The notes below the pieces were generated by a model. That model ran no database searches. It was given only the letters and a program-made list of their open reading frames with translations, and was not told where the DNA came from. The translations under genes and the position numbers were made by a program. From an uncultured Eubacteriales bacterium (GTDB lineage Bacteria; Bacillota; Clostridia; Oscillospirales; Acutalibacteraceae), in NCBI GenBank assembly GCA_900316495.1, contig ONDC01000002.1, positions 1-51,276 on the forward strand: a stretch of DNA of 51,276 bases, written 5' to 3'. Each line of letters starts with the position of its first letter. Positions within the stretch are counted from its first letter, which is position 1. Positions 1 through 7,944 of the stretch are shown here, piece after piece.

Positions 1-90
1 CTTGCGGCATTCGCCATGGCAGGCTCCGCGGCGGCGGTCTGCGGCGTGATGCTGCGCAGCCGCAGGAGACGCGATGAGCGCGTCAGGTAA
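1..90 (+). CDS. C-terminal end of a membrane-anchored protein (partial)
   Basis: An open frame enters from the left edge and ends with TAA at 88-90. The visible 29 residues are an alanine/glycine/valine-rich hydrophobic stretch followed by an arginine-rich tail (RSRRRR). This hydrophobic-then-basic end is what a single C-terminal membrane anchor or sortase-substrate tail looks like; any LPXTG-like motif would lie upstream of the window, so sorting cannot be judged. The function is not identifiable. A strong terminator at 143-190 ends its transcript. Confidence 0.55.
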   Translation, partial: LAAFAMAGSAAAVCGVMLRSRRRRDERVR

Positions 91-142
91 GCCTTACCTG
101 ATGCGAGCCGCATTTTTCCGCGGATGAAGTAAAATGAAACAG

Positions 143-190
143 GCGGCACGGTCATGTCCCCTTCGGGCTGAGACCGTGCCGCTGTTTTTT
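143..190 (+). terminator. Rho-independent terminator
   Basis: A perfect 11-bp stem (143-153 paired with 172-182) with an 18-nt loop is followed by TGTTTTTT at 183-190. It ends the transcript of the left-edge gene. Confidence 0.85.
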
Positions 191-280
191 GTCTGCGGCG
201 GACGGGAGAAGCGTCATTATGGAAAGGGACTTATGTCCGGGTGTGCGGGAAAACGAAAAAAACGCCCTTGCGACGGAGGC

Positions 281-312
281 TCCTCCTTCCTGCGGTTTTG
301 CAGGAAGGAGGA
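281..312. other. 13-bp perfect hairpin in the leader of the amino-acid transporter region
   Basis: TCCTCCTTCCTGC (281-293) pairs perfectly with 300-312 around a 6-nt loop. No clean T-run follows on either strand, so it is a poor intrinsic terminator. It lies about 120 bp upstream of the promoter at 436-464. The rest of the 91-561 gap holds no supportable gene. Confidence 0.5.
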
Positions 313-435
313 TTCCTCTATTCATTTTCCGATGAATTATCCGAAAAAATCCGTGCAAAAATTGAATAATTTGTAGGATTTTTTGTGTCTGTATACAAAT
401 ATCGGATTCCGCAGCGATTTTTTTCCTTAATATTG

Positions 436-464
436 TTGACAAATCCGCGTGAATGTGCTACCTT
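436..464 (+). promoter_or_regulatory. Sigma-A-like promoter for the amino-acid ABC operon
   Basis: TTGACA at 436-441, a 17-bp spacer, then TACCTT at 459-464 preceded by TGC (extended -10). The -35 is perfect and the -10 is weak. It leaves a leader of about 90 nt before the ATG at 562. Confidence 0.5.
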
Positions 465-561
465 ATAGCATACAGAATTTCAGCACACCAACACGACAAC
501 GTGCTAAAGCGGCTGAGATACTTTCAGATAGATGATATTATCAGCAGGAGGAAAAAGCACT

Positions 562-1395
562 ATGAAAAGGAAGATCATTGCGATGCTTCTTGCCGCCGCC
601 ATGCTCTGCGTGAGCTTTGTCGGCTGCGGAAGCGATGACAGCAAGAAAGACGTCAGCAGCGCCGCCGCGGTACAAGGCTCCGTCGACGTCAGCAATGTCA
701 AGCTCATCAAGGAAGGCACGCTCTCCGTCGGCATGGAGATCGGCTACCCGCCCTTCGAGGATAAGGCGGAGAACGGCGACCCCATCGGCTATGACGTGGA
801 TCTGGTGTACGCTCTGGCGGACAAGATGGGTCTGGAGGTCAACATCGTTGACACCGCCTTCGACGTGATTTTCGCCGGTATTGGCACCAATTATGACTGC
901 GTGGTTTCCGCCGTCACCATCACCGACGAGCGCAGAGAAAACTGCCTCTTCTCCGAGCCTTATATCGACAGCTATCAGGCGGTTGTCGTCAAGAAGGGCA
1001 GCGACATCAAAATCGAGTCGCTGAAGGATCTCTCCGGCAAGTCCGTCGCTCTTCAGGACGCCACCACTTCCAAGGCGCTGCTTGAGGACATGATCAAGAC
1101 CGGCACCGTCACCGACTGCAAGATGGGTCCCTCCGAGAAGGTTCTCACCGCCTTCACCGCGCTGGACAACGGCGAGTATGACGTGGTTCTCTGCGACAGC
1201 CCTGTCGCCGACACCTACATCACCAACTATCCCGACAAGTATGAGCTGGCGTTCCTCGACAAGGAGAACGTCGAGCAGTTCGGCGTTGCGATGGCAAAGA
1301 ACGACGTGGAGCTTCAGACCGCTGTCAACGAGGCGATGAAGCAGCTTAAGGAGGAAGGCTTCTTCGAGGAAAACACAGCCAAGTGGTTTGCGTAA
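562..1395 (+). CDS. Amino-acid ABC transporter substrate-binding lipoprotein
   Basis: The 277-residue product is an extracellular solute-binding protein of family 3 that delivers a polar amino acid to the permease encoded next door. The start is the ATG at 562, with AGGAGG at 546-551; an in-frame ATG at 532 would put codons ahead of the signal peptide. Residues 1-18 form a lipoprotein signal with lipobox FVGC, so the mature protein is lipid-anchored. The body carries typical family motifs: GYPPFE near the mature N-terminus, GYDVDL, and YPDKYELAFL near the hinge. The 277 aa length is normal. Ligand specificity (glutamate, glutamine, cystine or other) cannot be read from the sequence. It is followed by a weak hairpin (1430-1460) and then the permease gene. 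Confidence 0.93.
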   Translation: MKRKIIAMLLAAAMLCVSFVGCGSDDSKKDVSSAAAVQGSVDVSNVKLIKEGTLSVGMEIGYPPFEDKAENGDPIGYDVDLVYALADKMGLEVNIVDTAFDVIFAGIGTNYDCVVSAVTITDERRENCLFSEPYIDSYQAVVVKKGSDIKIESLKDLSGKSVALQDATTSKALLEDMIKTGTVTDCKMGPSEKVLTAFTALDNGEYDVVLCDSPVADTYITNYPDKYELAFLDKENVEQFGVAMAKNDVELQTAVNEAMKQLKEEGFFEENTAKWFA

Positions 1396-1429
1396 TCCCC
1401 GCGGAATAGCCGGATAAAAAAATGATTGG

Positions 1430-1460
1430 AGGCACATGGCGGCGTTTTTGCTGTGTGCCT
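1430..1460 (+). promoter_or_regulatory. Weak hairpin between binding-protein and permease genes
   Basis: AGGCACA (1430-1436) pairs with TGTGCCT (1454-1460), followed by TTTAATTGATTTTATT. This resembles the partial terminators or mRNA-stabilising hairpins that allow more binding protein than permease to be made. The functional reading is inference. Confidence 0.4.
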
Positions 1461-1503
1461 TTAATTGATTTTATTCTCATCAACCAAGAGAAGGTGTTAT
1501 TCA

Positions 1504-2571
1504 GTGAAAAATCCAAAATTCGCGGCGTTTTTCAGGTGGCTGCTCTCGCTCTTTGACGTGCGGAAATGGGAGAAGAAATCCCGCGTCATCGCGGTGGTGC
1601 TGCTGTCGCTGTTTGTCGTCGCCACGGCGCTTGCCTTCGTCAAGCCAAGCGAACAGGCGCTGATGGACTCCGCGTCCGAAAAGATACGCGCCGAGCTGCA
1701 GAAAGACGAGACGCGTTCCCGCCGTCAGGTCGCCATTACCTACAACGACCTCTATTTCATCAATTACGCCTCCTTCTCCACCGCCGGAGTCAAGGGTATC
1801 AGTGAGAAATACGTCGGCTTTGCCGGCAGCGTTCACCATGCCGACGAGGGCGCGTGGAACGTCACAGGGCAGTTCATCAATTACACCTACCGCATGCTCG
1901 GCTGCGGACAGAGTATGCTTTACGGCGCGAAGCTCACGATCCTGCTGACCACCATCAGCATTGTCTGCGGTCTTTTTATCGCGATCTTTCTGGCACTGGG
2001 CAAAATTTCAAAGAATCCGCTTATCAGTCTGCCCTGCCGCGCCTATATCTTCTTCTTCCGCGGCACGCCGCTGATGATCCAGATCTTCTGCATCTATCTG
2101 GCGGTGCCGGGCATTTTCGAGGGCTTCAGCTGGCGCAGCCTGTTTGATTCCAATGACCCCGAGGGCGTTTTCAAGGGCGCGTTTGTCGCCGCCTGTATTG
2201 CCTTCGTCCTCAACAGCGCCGCCTACTGCGCGGAAATCGTCCGCGCCGCCGTCGAATCCATCGATAAGGGACAGTACGAGGCTGCCAAGGCGCTCGGTAT
2301 GAGCTATGGTCAGACCATGAGCAAGATCATCATTCCCCAGTCGGCGCGCCGGATGATTCCGCCGGTGTGTAACGAATTCGTCATGATGATCAAGGACGCG
2401 TCGCTGGTTTTCGTCATCGGTCTGATGGACATTACCACCATCTCCAAGACCATCTCCGCAAGCGGCTCCTATCTGGTCTTTATTCCCGCGCTGGTGATCT
2501 ATCTGATTATCACCGCGTTCTTCACCTATGTATTCGGCAAGATCGAGAAGAAATTCTCGGTTTATGAATAA
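1504..2571 (+). CDS. Amino-acid ABC transporter permease (HisM/GlnP family)
   Basis: A 355-residue membrane permease forming the channel of the importer. I place the start at GTG 1504, with AGAGAAGG about 9 nt upstream; the upstream in-frame ATG (1465) has no ribosome site. A first membrane segment (about residues 25-45) is followed by about 85 hydrophilic residues, and then by the usual BPD permease core of several segments. The EAA loop that contacts the ATPase is visible (EAAKALGMS near residue 260). The extra N-terminal segment and extracytoplasmic loop make it longer than the 215-250 aa family norm. Neighbours are the binding protein upstream and the ATPase 15 bp downstream. Confidence 0.92.
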   Translation: MKNPKFAAFFRWLLSLFDVRKWEKKSRVIAVVLLSLFVVATALAFVKPSEQALMDSASEKIRAELQKDETRSRRQVAITYNDLYFINYASFSTAGVKGISEKYVGFAGSVHHADEGAWNVTGQFINYTYRMLGCGQSMLYGAKLTILLTTISIVCGLFIAIFLALGKISKNPLISLPCRAYIFFFRGTPLMIQIFCIYLAVPGIFEGFSWRSLFDSNDPEGVFKGAFVAACIAFVLNSAAYCAEIVRAAVESIDKGQYEAAKALGMSYGQTMSKIIIPQSARRMIPPVCNEFVMMIKDASLVFVIGLMDITTISKTISASGSYLVFIPALVIYLIITAFFTYVFGKIEKKFSVYE

Positions 2572-2586
2572 GGGAGGGATTCTGCC

Positions 2587-3345
2587 ATGTCAATGATTCG
2601 CACCGAACACGTCAGCAAGAAATTCGGTCACCTGGAGGTGCTGAAGGACGTCAACCTCACGGTGGAAAACGGCGAGGTGATCTGCATCATCGGTCCCTCC
2701 GGCGCGGGCAAATCCACCTTCCTGCGCTCCCTCAATCAGCTTGAAGTGATTACCGGCGGCAAAATCTTCATCGAGAACGAGCTGTTCCTCCACCGCGAAC
2801 ACGACCGCACGGTGGAGAGCATCGACAAGGAAAAGCACAAGGCGCTTATGCTCGAGATGGGGATGGTGTTCCAGCACTTCAACCTCTTCCCGCACAAGAC
2901 GGTACTCGAAAACCTCATGCTTGCTCCCATGACGGTCAAGGGCCTCAGTCAGGCGGAGGTAGAACCGCTTGCCCGCAGGCTGCTGGAGGAGGTCGGGCTT
3001 TCGGAAAAGGCGGACGAATACCCCTCTAAGCTCTCCGGCGGACAGAAGCAGCGTGTGGCGATTGCCCGCGCGCTTGCCATGCAGCCCAAGATCATGCTCT
3101 TTGACGAGCCGACCTCCGCGCTCGACCCCGAGCTGGTCGGCGAGGTGCTCAACGTCATGAAGAAGCTCGCCGAGGAGGGCATGACCATGCTCTGCGTCAC
3201 GCATGAAATGGGCTTCGCCCGCGAGGTCGCCGACAGGGTGGTCTTTATGGCGGACGGCATTATCATGGAGGAGGGCAAGCCGGAGGAGATTTTCACGAAT
3301 CCTCAGAACGACCGCACCAAGCAATTCCTCCAGAGTATTTTATAA
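2587..3345 (+). CDS. Amino-acid ABC transporter ATP-binding protein (GlnQ/HisP type)
   Basis: A 252-residue cytoplasmic ATPase energising the importer. Walker A is GPSGAGKS near residue 38, the Q-loop is FQHFNLFPH, the signature is LSGGQKQR, Walker B is [13 protein letters not shown], and the H-loop is VTHEM. An AGGGAGGG ribosome site lies 8 nt before the ATG. The length is standard. It closes a three-gene operon. No obvious terminator follows; the next 340 bp carry a dispersed repeat. Confidence 0.95.
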   Translation: MSMIRTEHVSKKFGHLEVLKDVNLTVENGEVICIIGPSGAGKSTFLRSLNQLEVITGGKIFIENELFLHREHDRTVESIDKEKHKALMLEMGMVFQHFNLFPHKTVLENLMLAPMTVKGLSQAEVEPLARRLLEEVGLSEKADEYPSKLSGGQKQRVAIARALAMQPKIMLFDEPTSALDPELVGEVLNVMKKLAEEGMTMLCVTHEMGFAREVADRVVFMADGIIMEEGKPEEIFTNPQNDRTKQFLQSIL

Positions 3346-3458
3346 TAATAAAGGTATAGCGTAAATCCGAGGATTGGCGCATTGAGAAAAAGCAGCTTTT
3401 TTTCCGATTTTTACAAAGGATAATCGTGATTTGTACTTCTTCTGTTGCGATCGCGTTC

Positions 3459-3593
3459 AATTTCGTTCGTGGCGCAACGCAGCGAGGGGCGCTGCCCCTC
3501 TTTGTCAGCTTCGCTGACAAAGAACCCCGGCAGGGCGGGTGCCTTGCCCCCCTGGACCCCACGCTCGCATTTGCTCGCTCATTATGCGATGCG
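3459..3593 (+). repeat. Dispersed hairpin-rich repeat, copy 1
   Basis: This intergenic block shares most of its sequence with 34048-34195 in the same orientation. Shared parts include CGAGGGGCGCTGCCCCTC, CTTTGTCAGC-TTC-GCTGACAAAG (here 3500-3522), the proline-like CCCC CTGGACCCC stretch and CGCTCGCATT-GCTCGCT. Each part is itself a short inverted repeat. Copy 1 lacks one internal CTGCCCTTGACC/CAGGGAGC segment present in copy 2. Small ORFs in it are not believable genes. This and the flanking sequence fill the 3346-3685 gap. Confidence 0.75.
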
Positions 3594-3685
3594 CGCTTTC
3601 CTTTTTCCTGTTTACTTTACTACCGCGCCGCGTTCTGCTCGGATTCGGGCAGGGTCGCGGCGCTTTTGAAAGAAATGATGCAACT

Positions 3686-4585
3686 ATGAAATCATCCCGG
3701 CAATTCCGCGCCACCTGCTTGCTGTTGCTGACGGCGGTCATCTGGGGACTGGCGTTCGTGGCGCAGGAGGTCGGCGCGGCGTATCTCGGCACCTTCTCCT
3801 TCAACGGCATCCGCTTCCTGATGGGGGCGGTTTCGCTGCTCCCCGTGATACTGCTTTTTGAGAGGGAGAAAATCAACCGGCTCGGATTCAGGAAGCTGTG
3901 CGGCAGTTCGCTTCTGGCGGGAACCGTGCTGTTCCTCGCCTCGGCGCTGCAGCAGTACGGCGTGCAGCTTGGCACGCCCGCCGGCAAGGCGGGCTTCATT
4001 ACGGGGCTTTACACCGTCATTGTCCCGATTCTCTCGCTGATTCTGTTCCGCAGAAGGACGCATGTCCTCGTCTGGGCGGGCGCGGTGCTTGCCGTCGGCG
4101 GTCTGCTTCTGCTGAATCTTGACGAGCATTTCAATTTAGTGATCGGTATCGGCGAATGCTGTCTGATCGCTGGCTCCGTCATGTGGGCGGTGCATATTCT
4201 GGTGATCGACCGGTTTGTGGAATCGGTCAGTCCGCTGAAATTTTCCATGGGTCAGTTTCTTGTCTGCGGCGCGGAGAGCCTGCTCTGCGCGCTGATGTGG
4301 GAGAGCATGACGCTCCCCGCGATCAAGGCGGCGGCGGTGCCGCTGTTCTACGGGGGCGTTATGTCGGTCGGCGTCGCGTACACCTGTCAGGCGCTCGGAC
4401 AGAAGGATTCCGACCCGACGGTCGCGGCGATCGTCTTTTCCATGGAATCGGTGTTCAGCGTGATCGGCGGTGTGCTGATTCTCCACGCGCATATGGCGTG
4501 GCACGCTTATCTCGGTTGCGCCCTGATCTTCGCGGGCATTGTCATCGCGCAGTTCACGCCGGGCAAAAATAACGTGGCCGCGTAG
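3686..4585 (+). CDS. EamA/DMT-family membrane transporter
   Basis: A 299-residue multi-span membrane protein of the drug/metabolite transporter superfamily. Two EamA halves are visible, each of about five hydrophobic segments: the first begins LLLTAVIWGLAFVAQ and the second begins near residue 155 (IGIGECCLIAGSVMWAVH). The substrate is unknown; family members export amino acids, purines or drugs. I chose ATG 3686 because it directly precedes the first hydrophobic segment; translation of the 49 upstream codons would read through the dispersed repeat. The ribosome site (GAAAG) is weak. The exonuclease-DUF5131 gene follows 41 bp later. Confidence 0.85.
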   Translation: MKSSRQFRATCLLLLTAVIWGLAFVAQEVGAAYLGTFSFNGIRFLMGAVSLLPVILLFEREKINRLGFRKLCGSSLLAGTVLFLASALQQYGVQLGTPAGKAGFITGLYTVIVPILSLILFRRRTHVLVWAGAVLAVGGLLLLNLDEHFNLVIGIGECCLIAGSVMWAVHILVIDRFVESVSPLKFSMGQFLVCGAESLLCALMWESMTLPAIKAAAVPLFYGGVMSVGVAYTCQALGQKDSDPTVAAIVFSMESVFSVIGGVLILHAHMAWHAYLGCALIFAGIVIAQFTPGKNNVAA

Positions 4586-4626
4586 CGTGAGAGAATCTTA
4601 CTGACACACAGGGGAGGGGAGAGGAC

Positions 4627-6084
4627 GTGCCGCGATTTGTTGCGTTTGATGTGGAAACGCCCAACGGCAGAAACGACCGGATGAGCGCCATCGGCATTGC
4701 CGTCATCGAGGACGGCGTGATCGTGCGGGAATTCTGTTCGCTGGTGAATCCCGAGACGTATTTTGATTCCTTCAATGTGCGGCTCACGGGCATCGACGGC
4801 GAAAGGGTGAAGGACGCGCCCACCTTTCCGGCGCTGTGGGACGAGATAGAGCCGCTCATGTCAAGCGGGCTTCTGGTGGCGCACAACGCCTCGTTTGACA
4901 TGAGCGTGCTGAAAAGCTGTCTGACCTTCTATGAAATTCCGTGGAAGCCTTACGCCCGCTACCTCTGCACGGTGCAGATGGGAAGGCGGCTGCTGCCCGG
5001 GATGAGTCACCGGCTCAACGTCCTCTGCGACTACTACGGCATTGCGCTTGACCATCACAGGGCGGACAGCGACAGCCGCGCCTGCGCGGAGATTCTGCTG
5101 CGCTATCTTGCCGGCGGCGCGGAGATCGCGCCCTTCATCCGAACCTGTACGTTCGGAGCCGTCGCTTCCGACAGGACAGGGATGATCGGGAAGGAGAGAG
5201 GAACGACTATGCACGACATCTGGAACCCGTGGCACGGCTGCCGCAAATGCAGCGAGGGCTGTGAGAACTGCTATATGTATTATCTGGACGCGCTGCGCGA
5301 CAGGGACGGCTCGGAGATCTACCGGACAAAGGCAGGCTTCCGCTATCCGCTCTCGAAGGACCGGAGCGGACAGTACAAGGTGAAAAGCGGGGAAATGCTG
5401 CGCGTCTGCATGACCAGCGACTTCTTTTTGGAGGAAGCCGACGGTTGGCGCGACGAGGCGTGGGACGTCATCCGACAGCGCCCCGACGTGAAATTCTTCC
5501 TGCTGACCAAGCGCCCGGAGCGCGTCGCTTCGCACCTTCCGGCGGACTGGGGCGACGGGTGGGAGAACGTCATGTTCAACGTCACCTGCGAGAACCAGCG
5601 CCGCGCGGATGAACGAATTCCCCTGCTGCTGTCGCTGCCGTTCAAGCACAAGGGCGTCATGTGCGCCCCCTTCATCGGAGCGGTGAGTCTCAGGGAATAC
5701 CTTCCCTCCGGACAGATCGAGCAGGTGCTCTGCGATGGCGAGAATTACGGCGGCGCGCGCCCCTGTCATTACGAATGGGTCAGGGCGCTGCACGACGAAT
5801 GCAGGGCGTACAACGTCACGTTCGTCTTTTGCGGGACGGGGCGCAGATTCGTCAAGGACGGCAGGCTGTACAGGCTGGAGGGCAGCGTTCAGACGCAGCA
5901 GGCGTACAAATCCGGTCTGAGCTTCCGGGGAAAGCCCATCGAATTCCGGCTCACGGACGCGTTGGGGAATCCCATCCCGGAGGAGGCGCTGTACAAGCCC
6001 TTCTTCGGCGAGCGCTGCCGGAGCTGCGGTATGCGTATCTCCTGCAACGGCTGTAGCCGCTGCGGGAAGTGTCCGGAAAAATAA
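4627..6084 (+). CDS. DEDDh exonuclease domain fused to DUF5131 (phage Gp37/Gp68-like) protein
   Basis: A 485-residue fusion starting at GTG 4627 behind a purine-rich site (AGGGGAGGGGAG). Residues 1-165 are a DnaQ/epsilon-like 3'-5' exonuclease: FDVET (Exo I), HNASFDMSVL (Exo II) and HRADSDSRA (Exo III with catalytic His and Asp). Residues 195-485 are DUF5131, with WNPWHGC, a cysteine cluster CxxCxxxCxxCY, FLLTKRP, and a C-terminal zinc-ribbon-like cysteine array (CRSCGMRISCNGCSRCGKC). The linker is coded by DNA containing AAGGAGAGAGG at 5191-5201, followed by an in-frame ATG at 5209 at ideal spacing, so DUF5131 may also be made alone. The biological role of DUF5131 is unknown; a nucleic-acid role is suggested by its phage origin and this partner. 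A strong terminator follows. Confidence 0.85.
   Translation: MPRFVAFDVETPNGRNDRMSAIGIAVIEDGVIVREFCSLVNPETYFDSFNVRLTGIDGERVKDAPTFPALWDEIEPLMSSGLLVAHNASFDMSVLKSCLTFYEIPWKPYARYLCTVQMGRRLLPGMSHRLNVLCDYYGIALDHHRADSDSRACAEILLRYLAGGAEIAPFIRTCTFGAVASDRTGMIGKERGTTMHDIWNPWHGCRKCSEGCENCYMYYLDALRDRDGSEIYRTKAGFRYPLSKDRSGQYKVKSGEMLRVCMTSDFFLEEADGWRDEAWDVIRQRPDVKFFLLTKRPERVASHLPADWGDGWENVMFNVTCENQRRADERIPLLLSLPFKHKGVMCAPFIGAVSLREYLPSGQIEQVLCDGENYGGARPCHYEWVRALHDECRAYNVTFVFCGTGRRFVKDGRLYRLEGSVQTQQAYKSGLSFRGKPIEFRLTDALGNPIPEEALYKPFFGERCRSCGMRISCNGCSRCGKCPEK
5191..5211 (+). promoter_or_regulatory. Internal ribosome-binding site and ATG inside the fusion gene
   Basis: GGAGAGAGG (5193-5201) lies 7 nt before ATG 5209-5211, which is in frame with the DUF5131 domain and immediately precedes its first conserved motif. 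It looks like the retained start of a formerly separate gene. Confidence 0.55.
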
Positions 6085-6106
6085 AGGTCAAAAGCAAAAC
6101 GAAAAA

Positions 6107-6149
6107 ACCCTCGTCACGGCGCTTCAAAATGCCGTGGCGAGGGTTTTTT
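6107..6149. terminator. Bidirectional Rho-independent terminator
   Basis: A 14-bp stem (6107-6120 with 6131-6144, one mismatch) with a 10-nt loop is flanked by A-run and T-run. It can serve both the DUF5131 fusion gene (plus) and the lipoprotein gene (minus) that converge here. Confidence 0.9.
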
Positions 6150-6202
6150 GTCTTTGCGGGTGAGGGGGGATGACCGACGGTTTTCAGATGACGAAAACGG
6201 CT

Positions 6203-7012
6203 TTAGTTCTCGCCGCCCTGATCGCCTTCCTCGTTGGAATAATCCTCCTGCACAAGGTACAGATCCTTGCCCTGATCCTCCTTGTCGTCTGTCCAGCGGA
6301 GCGTGCCGCACTTGATGACAAAGGAGCCGGAGCCGTCCTTGTAGATGGTCTTTGACTTATCCCTGCCCTTCTTGTCGATGACGATGTTAACGCAGGTCGC
6401 GCCTTTCTTGCAGACGAGGGACGAGGTGTCCTTGTCAAACTGGCAAATATAGGTCCAGTGGGTAGATTCACTGGCGGAGCTTGACCAGCTGATCGAAACC
6501 TCGTAGTTCTTTTTGTCCTTTTTCTCAACGGTCAGATAGCATCTGCCGCTGCTCCACACGTGGAGATAATCCTCCGCCGTGATCTTCATGTCCGCGTCCT
6601 CGCGGATGAAGTGCATGGCGCCGTCCTGTCCGGAGTACATCTCGTTCTTGCTTTCGCCCTCCACAAATGTGGGGAAGCTCGTCCAGATCTCGCCGCCGTC
6701 CGGAGTGAAGTCATACCAGGCGGTCTTGGAGCCGTCGGGATGTTCTTCATAGGTGATGGTCACCTTGCCCTTTTGTTCGACGTTTTCCTCATAGCTGAGG
6801 GTGTAGGTTCCGTCCTCGCTGACAGCGAGCGTTCTCGGAGCAACGGAAACCTCGATCCATGTGCCGACGACATCCTTGATGTTGGTGGCTTCGTCGGCTT
6901 TCGTCTCCTCTTCGTCGCAGGCTGTCATGGCAGTCAGCATGGCGAACGTCAGCAGACAGACAAGGATGTTTCTGATGGAGATGCCTTTTCTCATTTTGTT
7001 GAAGTGCTTCAT
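6203..7012 (-). CDS. Uncharacterised lipoprotein
   Basis: A 269-residue secreted lipoprotein. The ATG at 7012 is preceded by AGGAGGA; the longer upstream frame would run through the promoter. A basic, hydrophobic signal ends in lipobox MTAC, followed by a strongly acidic linker (DEEETKADE). The remainder is polar, beta-rich in appearance, with many Trp/Tyr residues and an acidic tail (EEGDQGGEN). I recognise no family. It has its own promoter (7077-7105) and a terminator shared with the convergent gene, so it is monocistronic. Confidence 0.8.
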   Translation of the reverse strand: MKHFNKMRKGISIRNILVCLLTFAMLTAMTACDEEETKADEATNIKDVVGTWIEVSVAPRTLAVSEDGTYTLSYEENVEQKGKVTITYEEHPDGSKTAWYDFTPDGGEIWTSFPTFVEGESKNEMYSGQDGAMHFIREDADMKITAEDYLHVWSSGRCYLTVEKKDKKNYEVSISWSSSASESTHWTYICQFDKDTSSLVCKKGATCVNIVIDKKGRDKSKTIYKDGSGSFVIKCGTLRWTDDKEDQGKDLYLVQEDYSNEEGDQGGEN

Positions 7013-7076
7013 GGGTATTCCTCCTGTTTTGATGGTGTGATTGGAAAGGGATGTGATGCAAAACCTTCCAGCTCCT

Positions 7077-7105
7077 ATTGTAGCATACTGTATTTCCAAA
7101 TGCAA
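7077..7105 (-). promoter_or_regulatory. Sigma-A-like promoter for the lipoprotein gene
   Basis: On the minus strand TTGCAT (7100-7105), a 17-bp spacer, then TACAAT (7077-7082). The leader is about 60 nt to the ATG at 7012. Confidence 0.65.
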
Positions 7106-7195
7106 GAAAAAAATATTTTTCATTTGTTTTAACTTCGTTTATGTTTTGTCCTCTACAATAGAACATGTAAAGCAGAGTTGAGGAGGTAACTGAAA

Positions 7196-7900
7196 ATGAA
7201 AAACAACAATGTGTTTGAAAGATATGAGATAAAATATCTGGTGACAGGCAGTCAGAGAAGGACGCTGATGGATGAAATGCAGCGCCACATGAAGCCCGAC
7301 GAGTACGGGAAAAGCACGATCTGCAATGTCTATTACGACACGCCGGACTTCTATCTCATCCGGCGCTCTCTCGAAAAGCCGGTCTACAAGGAGAAGCTGA
7401 GGGTGAGAAGCTACGGCACCGCCGCTTCGGGCGACAGCGTGTTCGTCGAGCTGAAAAAGAAGTATCAGGAGGTCGTCTACAAGCGCAGGGTCAGCCTGCC
7501 GGAGCGGGAGGCGGCGTTCTATCTCAGCAGCGACTTGAGCGGCGGGCTGACAGGACAGATCGGCAGCGAGATCGACTATTTCCGCTTTTTCTACCGGGAG
7601 CTTGCGCCGAGGGTTTTTATTTCCTACGACCGCGAGGCGTTCTACGACAGGGAGGACGACAGCTTCCGCGTGACCTTTGACGAGAATATCATGTGGCGCG
7701 ACAGCGACCTTTCCCTCACCAAGGCGCCCTATGGCGACAGAATCCTTCCCCCCGGCACGTCGCTCATGGAGGTCAAGACCTCCGGCGGCATCCCCCTCTG
7801 GATGACGTCGCTTCTCTCGGAAAACGGCATCTTCAAGACCTCGTTTTCCAAGTACGGCAGAGCGTATGAAGCGCTCGCCAAAGCACAGCGCACCGCGTGA
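7196..7900 (+). CDS. VTC-domain polyphosphate polymerase-like protein
   Basis: A 234-residue protein with the VTC fold, the tunnel-shaped catalytic domain that makes polyphosphate from ATP in the eukaryotic vacuolar transporter chaperone complex. Visible family features are FERYEIKYLV at the N-terminus, the YYDTPDF motif, the basic strand KEKLRVRSYG, the acidic strand VFVELKKKYQEVVYKRR, ISYDREAFY, and the metal-type LMEVKTSGG near the end. There is no signal peptide, so the domain is cytoplasmic. It has a GGAGG ribosome site. It leads a VTC, DUF4956, beta-helix cluster found in several clostridia; polyphosphate synthesis here is inferred from the family. Confidence 0.85.
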   Translation: MKNNNVFERYEIKYLVTGSQRRTLMDEMQRHMKPDEYGKSTICNVYYDTPDFYLIRRSLEKPVYKEKLRVRSYGTAASGDSVFVELKKKYQEVVYKRRVSLPEREAAFYLSSDLSGGLTGQIGSEIDYFRFFYRELAPRVFISYDREAFYDREDDSFRVTFDENIMWRDSDLSLTKAPYGDRILPPGTSLMEVKTSGGIPLWMTSLLSENGIFKTSFSKYGRAYEALAKAQRTA

Positions 7901-7944
7901 GTTTTTCTGCATCAAAAATAATCAATCATAAAGGAGTAATCATT

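Noticed and set aside
281-312. Terminator at the 13-bp hairpin
   Set aside because: No T-run follows on either strand, and a good terminator lies 100 bp upstream.
91-561. Riboswitch or T-box leader for the amino-acid importer
   Set aside because: The promoter at 436-464 leaves only about 90 nt of leader, and I see no T-box sequence, S-box core or antiterminator pair.
3426-3689. Small ORFs in the 3346-3685 gap
   Set aside because: They lie in the dispersed hairpin repeat, lack ribosome sites, and the same DNA recurs at 34048-34195 with length changes that break the frame.
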